Positions 58,715 to 64,000 of a DNA stretch of 64,000 nucleotides are shown here, in pieces. This stretch comes from Elizabethkingia meningoseptica_A (GTDB lineage: Bacteria > Bacteroidota > Bacteroidia > Flavobacteriales > Weeksellaceae): assembly GCF_045762675.1 (NCBI RefSeq), contig NZ_JBJDLK010000002.1:248001-312000 (forward strand), read 5' to 3'. Below the pieces are notes generated by a model. That model saw only the letters and a list, made by a program, of their open reading frames with translations, ran no database searches and was not told the origin of the DNA. The position numbers and the translations under genes were made by a program. Position 1 is the stretch's first letter. The number at the start of each line of letters is the position of its first letter.

Positions 58715-59380
58715 ATGGACATTATCAACTATCTTATTGCACCATATCTCAGCTATTCATGGCAACAAATATTACTGGAGTTTACTGCTGCTGTTTTTGG
58801 TTTGCTCAGTGTATTTTTCTCTGCAAGAAAAAATATATGGGTCTACCCTACCGGTATTATCAGTACTACTATATATGTATATATACTTTACCGCTTTGGT
58901 TTATGGGGAGATATGCTCATAAATTTTTATTATACCAGCATGAGCGTATACGGATGGATCAAATGGGCCCGAAGTTCCAAAGATCATATTCATGTAGAAG
59001 TTTCACATGCTTCCAGAAGAGAATGGTCTATCTGTGCGGTACTTTTCATGTTCAGCATCATATTAGTTTCTCTTGTATATTACTACAAACCATATATTAA
59101 CAATGGTTTTTCAATGATTGGCATCATTTTGGATTTAAGTCATTTAGACTGGGCTAACTATCTGGACATTTTAACAACTTCCATATTTTTAGCAGGTATG
59201 TGGCTGATGGCAGAGAAAAAAGTAGAAAGCTGGTGGTTCTGGATTATAGGAGATTTAATTTGTATCCCTATGATGTTTTATAAAGAATTAGGAATTACAG
59301 CAGTTCAATACATCATTTTTACGATTATTTCTGTACAGGGTTACATCGACTGGATGAAAAGTATTAAAGAAAAAAAATAG
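58715..59380 (+). CDS. pnuC: Nicotinamide riboside transporter PnuC
   Basis: A 221-residue inner-membrane protein with seven hydrophobic segments. The PnuC signature is clear: EFTAAVFGLLSVFFSARKN near 25, NIWVYPTGIISTTIYVYILY near 43, and FYYTSMSVYGWIKW near 73 with the conserved NFYY/W residues. It takes up nicotinamide riboside for NAD synthesis. ATG 58715 fits the family; the in-frame TTG at 58706 lies inside the -7 match. The 184 bp before it show no riboswitch I can recognise. Confidence 0.93.
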   Translation: MDIINYLIAPYLSYSWQQILLEFTAAVFGLLSVFFSARKNIWVYPTGIISTTIYVYILYRFGLWGDMLINFYYTSMSVYGWIKWARSSKDHIHVEVSHASRREWSICAVLFMFSIILVSLVYYYKPYINNGFSMIGIILDLSHLDWANYLDILTTSIFLAGMWLMAEKKVESWWFWIIGDLICIPMMFYKELGITAVQYIIFTIISVQGYIDWMKSIKEKK

Positions 59381-59405
59381 ATCAAACCAATTATATAAAC
59401 ACATT

Positions 59406-59993
59406 ATGAAACTTTTATCAAAAATAGCACTAGGTATCTTCACTCTTGGCAGTCTTGTATCATGCGGAGTATATTCAGACGGATATGGATACAATGATGG
59501 ATATTATAACCGTTCACCATATTATGATGGTGGTTATTATATGAACAATGTATATTACAGCGGCCCTAATTATAATTATTATGGTCCCGGAGGATACTGG
59601 GGAAATGATGGTTATTACTACAGAAGAGGTGTTTCTTATTACTATGATAACGGACGTCCTTATTTCTACAATAACAACAGAAGAAAAGTATACGTTGAAA
59701 AAAGAATTGTTTCCGGAAGAAATCAAAACAATAATTTCCGAAATAACGACAGATATAATAACTCCTGGAATAATGGAAATCAGGGAAATGGTTTCAGAAA
59801 CAATAATCAAAGTTACAACGATAACAGAAGAAACAACAACGGCTTCCAGAATAACAACAACTATCAGCCACGTCCTGAAGCACGTGTTGAAAACGGAAAC
59901 GGGTTCCGTGGTTCCTCATCGAACTCCAACAACCAGGGTTCCAATAACAACAATAATAGTGGTAACGGATTCGGTAATGCCGCAAGAAGATAA
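59406..59993 (+). CDS. Asn/Tyr/Gly-rich surface lipoprotein
   Basis: A 195-residue protein of low complexity. A lipoprotein signal peptide (MKLLSKIALGIFTLGSLVSC) puts the lipid on Cys20. The first part (about 21-90) is rich in Tyr and Gly (YYDGGYYMNNVYY, YYGPGGYWGNDGYYYRRG); the second (about 105-195) is mostly Asn with Arg, Gly and Ser. Between them is a short ordered piece (RKVYVEKRIVSGRN). No family was recognised. It follows pnuC by 25 bp and has its own terminator. Confidence 0.82.
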   Translation: MKLLSKIALGIFTLGSLVSCGVYSDGYGYNDGYYNRSPYYDGGYYMNNVYYSGPNYNYYGPGGYWGNDGYYYRRGVSYYYDNGRPYFYNNNRRKVYVEKRIVSGRNQNNNFRNNDRYNNSWNNGNQGNGFRNNNQSYNDNRRNNNGFQNNNNYQPRPEARVENGNGFRGSSSNSNNQGSNNNNNSGNGFGNAARR

Positions 59994-60013
59994 TTTAAAC
60001 AATTTCTATATTA

Positions 60014-60042
60014 AAAACAGTCGCAAATTGCGACTGTTTTTT
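60014..60042 (+). terminator. Intrinsic terminator of the Asn-rich lipoprotein gene
   Basis: CAGTCGC (60018-60024) and GCGACTG (60030-60036) with an AAATT loop, extended by AAAA/TTTT and followed by TTTTTT. Confidence 0.85.
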
Positions 60043-60111
60043 GTTTAAATTATTCACTAATTTCGCATAGTTAATCTGGCAGTCCTGCTGCCTATCTTAC
60101 TTATAGTATTT

Positions 60112-60879
60112 ATGGAATTTTACAAATATCAGGGAACAGGAAATGATTTCGTAATGATTGATAATCGTGACCTTACTTTTCCTAAAGGCACCAGCCTTAT
60201 AGCACAACTTTGTGACAGAAGATTCGGCATCGGCGGAGACGGTCTTATTTTACTGGAAAAAGATGATCAGCACGATTTCCGTATGGTATATTATAACGCA
60301 GACGGAAATGAAAGCACGATGTGTGGTAACGGTGGAAGATGTCTTGTTGCTTTTGCCCATTTTCTGGGAATTTTTGAAAACAAAACCAGCTTTATGGCCA
60401 TTGATGGTCTTCATGAAGCTGAGGTAAACGGGGACCTTGTTAAATTAAAAATGATAGACGTAGATACCATCGAAAGTTTTTCCAAATATACTGTCCTGAA
60501 TACCGGATCTCCCCACTATGTTGAATTTGTAGATCATGTGGAAGATATGGATGTTTACCTGGAAGGAAAAAAAATACGCAATAATGACATTTTTAAAAAA
60601 GAAGGAATAAACGTAAATTTCGTTACACAAATAGCTGAAAATGAATTATTTGTAAGAACATTCGAACGTGGTGTGGAAGATGAAACGTACAGTTGCGGCA
60701 CAGGAGTTACAGCATCGGCTTTAACTTTTTTACAAAATCATAATCAAACACCTGTTAACATAAAAGTTTTAGGCGGCACCCTGAAAGTATATGCTGAAAA
60801 AGCCGAAAAAGGTTTTCATAATATATGGTTAGAAGGGCCTGCCACACAAGTTTTCAGGGGTAACTTAGAAGTAAAATAA
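60112..60879 (+). CDS. dapF: Diaminopimelate epimerase
   Basis: Converts LL- to meso-diaminopimelate for lysine and peptidoglycan. The 255-residue protein has KYQGTGNDFVMIDNRD at the start, the first catalytic Cys in ESTMCGNGGRCLVAFA near 69 and the second in EDETYSCGTGVTASAL near 193. It begins at ATG 60112 and is followed by mltG after 7 bp, forming a peptidoglycan pair. A TAATTTCG (60058-60065), one off TAnnTTTG, may be its -7 element. Confidence 0.97.
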   Translation: MEFYKYQGTGNDFVMIDNRDLTFPKGTSLIAQLCDRRFGIGGDGLILLEKDDQHDFRMVYYNADGNESTMCGNGGRCLVAFAHFLGIFENKTSFMAIDGLHEAEVNGDLVKLKMIDVDTIESFSKYTVLNTGSPHYVEFVDHVEDMDVYLEGKKIRNNDIFKKEGINVNFVTQIAENELFVRTFERGVEDETYSCGTGVTASALTFLQNHNQTPVNIKVLGGTLKVYAEKAEKGFHNIWLEGPATQVFRGNLEVK

Positions 60880-60886
60880 CAGTATA

Positions 60887-61912
60887 ATGAAGAAACTATT
60901 TTTAATAGCAGTACTTATTGTTGCAGTAGTAGCATGCTTCTTCGGCTGGAAATTTTACAAGAAAAGCTATGGCAGCAACGTTAAAAAAACAGGCTTTATA
61001 CTTGTTCCTCATGATGCAACATTCAAACAGGTAACAGATTCTTTGGCTCCATATCTTAATGATACCGAAAGTTTTATACAGGTTGCTAAATCTAAAAATC
61101 TGGAAGGAAAAATAAAAGCCGGACGTTACGAAATAAAAGAAGGTGCTGACAATACCCAGCTGATCAATATGATTAAAGCTGGTTTACAGACAGAAAATAC
61201 GTTCAGAATAAAAGATTTTGACGATGTATATCAAATGATCGGCCGAGTATCCCGCAAAACTGAAGCTGACTCATTAGCATTTGTAAAAGCATTCAATGTT
61301 ATTGCACGTCAGAAAGGACTTAATAATGCAGAAGATCTTAAACCTTATTTCTTTTCAAACACCTATAACTTCTACTGGACGGTTACACCTGAAGATTTTT
61401 TCAAAAAATTTGAAGGGTTGTATAATGAGTTCTGGACACCTGAAAATATTGCAAAAGAAAAAAATCTGGGGATCAGCAGATCTCAGGTTTATGCGCTGGC
61501 TTCTATTGTACAAAAAGAATCGGGAGGAAAAACAGATGAGCAGAAAAGAATTGCCGGTTTGTACCTTAACCGTTACAGAAAAGGCATGAAACTGCAGAGT
61601 GATCCTACTGTAATTTATGCGATTAATAAAGATGCCAATTTTACAAAATCTATTAAAAGAGTTTACTATAAAGATCTTACTGTAGACTCTCCATATAATA
61701 CCTATAAAAATATAGGCATCCCTCCGGGCCCTATATGTTTGGTAAACAAATCCTCAGTAGAAAATGTATTGAATGCTGAAAGCAATGACTATATTTTTAT
61801 GGTGGCCGATCCTTCGCGACCTGGTTATCATAAATTCACCAACAATCCTGAGGAACATGTTAGAAATGCCAAAATATATCAGGACTGGCTGAATAGCAAA
61901 GAAATTAAATAA
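60887..61912 (+). CDS. mltG: Endolytic murein transglycosylase MltG
   Basis: A 341-residue inner-membrane protein: one N-terminal membrane helix (about 4-22), a LysM-like region, and the YceG catalytic domain with the Glu in YALASIVQKESGGKTDEQKR near 197-217, LQSDPTVIYAI near 233 and YNTYKNIGIPPGPICLVNK near 267. It cuts new glycan strands and so sets their length. Its stop codon TAA shares one A with the ATG of the receptor gene that follows. Confidence 0.95.
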   Translation: MKKLFLIAVLIVAVVACFFGWKFYKKSYGSNVKKTGFILVPHDATFKQVTDSLAPYLNDTESFIQVAKSKNLEGKIKAGRYEIKEGADNTQLINMIKAGLQTENTFRIKDFDDVYQMIGRVSRKTEADSLAFVKAFNVIARQKGLNNAEDLKPYFFSNTYNFYWTVTPEDFFKKFEGLYNEFWTPENIAKEKNLGISRSQVYALASIVQKESGGKTDEQKRIAGLYLNRYRKGMKLQSDPTVIYAINKDANFTKSIKRVYYKDLTVDSPYNTYKNIGIPPGPICLVNKSSVENVLNAESNDYIFMVADPSRPGYHKFTNNPEEHVRNAKIYQDWLNSKEIK

Positions 61913-64000
61913 TGATAAAAACTGAGATTAGACAGAGAATTGTAACCCGTACATTAGGTTTAGGCCTCGCTTTAAGCGCTGCAGCCTTTGCCTTTGCACA
62001 ACAACAAAAAGTAGCCGTATCAGGTAAAATAACTGATAAGAACGGCGCTGCGGTACCTTATGCATCTATAACTTTTGCCAACAAAGCAGACAAAGCTTTA
62101 TCTGATGGAAGCATGACAGGTGACACCGGTACTTATTCTCTGAATTTGACGCCCGGAACCTACATCATAGAAATTGATGCTCCAGGTTTTAAGAAAACTT
62201 CTGTTGAAAAAACAGTTACAGCACCGGGTAGTTTGGGTGCTATCCAAATTACTGCTCTACAGGGGCAAGCTGCTATAGATAGTAAAACTCAGAATATCCA
62301 GGGGGTTACCATTACTGCCCAAAGTACAAAACCTTATAAGGTTGAGCTGGATAAGAAAACATATGATGTTAAAAGTGACCTTACAGCAATAGGGGGAAAT
62401 TTACAGGATGTTTTAACAAACGTTCCTTCAGTGGCTGTAGATCCGGACGGAACAGTTTCCATGAGAGGAAGCAGTAATGTAAGATTCTTAGTAAATGGTA
62501 AGCCATCTGCTCTTTTAGGAATTGACGCCGGAGCAAATGCATTACAGGCTATCCCAGCTGACCAGATCGACAGAATTGAAGTCATTACCAATCCTTCTGC
62601 TAAATACGATGCTGCTGGTACTGCCGGTATTCTGAATATTATATTAAAGAAAAACTCGAAGCTTGGTTTTAACGGAAGTGTTATTGGTGCAATGGGATAT
62701 TTACCAAAAACCAATTTAAATACTAATCTGAGCTGGAAAAAAGGTAAAGTTTCATGGTTTCTGAACGGTGGCGGAGGCTATATGGAAAGCAAAAATAAAA
62801 ATAGCAATACAACGACTTACTCTTCAGGCGATCTTCTTACCAGTAACCAAAATTCTACAGGAAAAAGTAAGAATGATACTTATAATGCTTCTACCGGATT
62901 GGTATATGATATTACAGACAGAACATCTGTTAATGCCAGCGGTACAGTAAGATATTTTGACGGAACCAGCAATACACCTATATTTTATACCGATAATTAC
63001 AATAACGGAACAACTGTAAATTCATCCCGTTATAGCAATGGAAATAATAACAGTTTAGGATTCCAGGGAGATTTTGGCTTAGATCATAAATTTAATGATA
63101 AGGGGCAGAATATTTCATTATCCTTAAGCCTGCAAAGAAACCGAATGTCGAATAATAATGACGTTACAGGTTATACGGGAAATACGTTCACGCTTAGTAA
63201 TATCATCAACAGCAAAACAGTAAACAAATCATTAGTCGGGAAAATCGATTATGAATTACCGATTGGTGAAAAATCTATGTTCAATGCCGGATACAAATTA
63301 GATCATAATAAAAACGATTATAATTATCTGGTGCAGCAAAAAGATGCAGGAGATACGGATTATCATGTTTTAGATGATTATACAGGAATCACTCACTACA
63401 CTGAAACTTTCAATGCTTTTTATTTACAGTTCAAAAGTAAAATTGGTGCATTTGGATATCAGGTGGGTGTAAGAGATGAATATTCAAGCATTAAGATTGA
63501 TTACCCTGTAAAGGATTCACAAAATCAACTTTGGAAAAATGATAATAAGACTAAAAATTACAACAATATTTTCCCAAGTGTATTTTTAAGTTATGATATC
63601 TCCAAAAACAATCAGTTCTTATTAAACTATTCACGAAGAATCGACAGACCAAGATCATTTTTCCTGATTCCGTTTATGTCCTATAATGATCCTAAAAACA
63701 TATTTAGAGGGAACCCGGATCTGAACCCTTCTTATATTGATTCATTTGAGTTGGGTTACAACCTTTCTAACAATAAGTTTACATTAAACCCTACCATTTA
63801 TTACAGAAATGAAAAGGATAATGTACAAATGCTGGTGGCTCCTAATCCGAATGATACCACATCATTTACTTCCTCTCCTATTAATGTGGGACAAGACCAG
63901 AGATATGGTTTAGAAATCAACGGAAACTATAATCCTTTTAAATGGTGGCAATTAATGGGAAGTATTGATATTTTTGGTTATAAAACATCGGGAGATTATT
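61912..64000 (+). CDS. TonB-dependent-receptor-like outer-membrane protein, N-terminal part
   Basis: Open to the window edge, giving about 696 residues. A signal peptide (to about residue 29, ending AAFAFAQ) leads to a carboxypeptidase-regulatory-like domain (VAVSGKITDKNGAAVPYASI near 34), a plug domain (LQDVLTNVPSVAVDPDGTVS near 163, then VRFLVNGKPSALLGI and IDRIEVITNPSAKYDAAGTA near 223) and a beta-barrel whose end is outside the window. This is the OMP_b-brl_3 type of receptor. It starts in TAATG overlap with mltG, so it is in the dapF-mltG transcript; substrate unknown. Confidence 0.9.
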   Translation, partial: MIKTEIRQRIVTRTLGLGLALSAAAFAFAQQQKVAVSGKITDKNGAAVPYASITFANKADKALSDGSMTGDTGTYSLNLTPGTYIIEIDAPGFKKTSVEKTVTAPGSLGAIQITALQGQAAIDSKTQNIQGVTITAQSTKPYKVELDKKTYDVKSDLTAIGGNLQDVLTNVPSVAVDPDGTVSMRGSSNVRFLVNGKPSALLGIDAGANALQAIPADQIDRIEVITNPSAKYDAAGTAGILNIILKKNSKLGFNGSVIGAMGYLPKTNLNTNLSWKKGKVSWFLNGGGGYMESKNKNSNTTTYSSGDLLTSNQNSTGKSKNDTYNASTGLVYDITDRTSVNASGTVRYFDGTSNTPIFYTDNYNNGTTVNSSRYSNGNNNSLGFQGDFGLDHKFNDKGQNISLSLSLQRNRMSNNNDVTGYTGNTFTLSNIINSKTVNKSLVGKIDYELPIGEKSMFNAGYKLDHNKNDYNYLVQQKDAGDTDYHVLDDYTGITHYTETFNAFYLQFKSKIGAFGYQVGVRDEYSSIKIDYPVKDSQNQLWKNDNKTKNYNNIFPSVFLSYDISKNNQFLLNYSRRIDRPRSFFLIPFMSYNDPKNIFRGNPDLNPSYIDSFELGYNLSNNKFTLNPTIYYRNEKDNVQMLVAPNPNDTTSFTSSPINVGQDQRYGLEINGNYNPFKWWQLMGSIDIFGYKTSGDY

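Noticed and set aside
59514..60048. Overlapping frames across the Asn-rich lipoprotein
   Set aside because: They arise from its repetitive codons; only the frame at 59406 has a signal peptide and lipid Cys.

Overview
The window is an AT-rich stretch of chromosome from a flavobacterium, most likely the Weeksellaceae (Elizabethkingia/Chryseobacterium group). The signs are: many matches to the Bacteroidota -7 promoter element TAnnTTTG and no Shine-Dalgarno sites; several TTG starts in a TTGAAAA context; atpD-atpC as a two-gene unit apart from other ATP synthase genes; DUF2723, DUF5686, DUF4199 and GLPGLI families; OmpA-type signal peptides ending in Gln; and a menaquinone (menA/menB) respiratory chain. 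No rRNA, tRNA, CRISPR array, prophage or transposase gene was seen. This taxonomic call is an inference from gene families, not from a marker-gene comparison.

Layout. 1-3.4 kb: 5' half of gcvP (minus), then a PAP2-like membrane protein, a solitary BlaI-type repressor and an RRM RNA-binding protein. 3.4-10.4 kb: recQ and a glycosyltransferase (minus), back to back with kdsD-tatC-M1 peptidase (plus). 10.4-15 kb: a LuxR-type regulator with a degenerate receiver, a decayed beta-propeller gene, TetR, kdsA, DUF1697, an SMR exporter and a Crp-type regulator. 15-21.2 kb: a large DUF2723 membrane glycosyltransferase, divergent from two adjacent PLP-enzyme genes that fit the first two steps of sulfonolipid (capnine) synthesis. 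21.2-30.4 kb: a lipoprotein, GH73 glucosaminidase, SGNH hydrolase + MBOAT acyltransferase, FKBP, a second SGNH hydrolase with LysM, and a DUF5686 outer-membrane protein. 30.5-33.4 kb: atpC, atpD and ribF. 33.4-37.7 kb: a very AT-rich four-gene cluster (two paralogous secreted four-cysteine miniproteins, a GLPGLI protein and a TonB-dependent-receptor-like barrel); this is the best candidate for an undescribed system. 37.8-41.5 kb: alpha-L-fucosidase and beta-galactosidase. 41.7-51.2 kb: acyl-ACP desaturase, glutathione peroxidase, LolA-like protein, kdsB, a four-helix-bundle (IVP) gene flanked by repeats, a six-gene run (aminotransferase, small membrane protein, phosphohexomutase, GIN-domain lipoprotein, GT2, DUF4199), then the SRP RNA. 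51.2-64 kb: MBL hydrolase, GNAT, menA, menB, small secreted proteins, a lactonase-type propeller, a BNR propeller, an APC permease, pnuC, an Asn/Tyr-rich lipoprotein, dapF, mltG and the start of a TonB-dependent receptor that overlaps mltG by one base.

How it fits together. Much of the window serves the cell envelope: three Kdo genes (kdsD, kdsA, kdsB) at three separate sites, sulfonolipid synthesis, peptidoglycan enzymes (dapF, mltG, GH73), O-acylation (MBOAT/SGNH), Tat export and several outer-membrane barrels. A second layer is non-coding: short intergenic arrays with a strict 7-bp period occur at seven places with different unit sequences, and a 147-bp hairpin element lies between two convergent genes.
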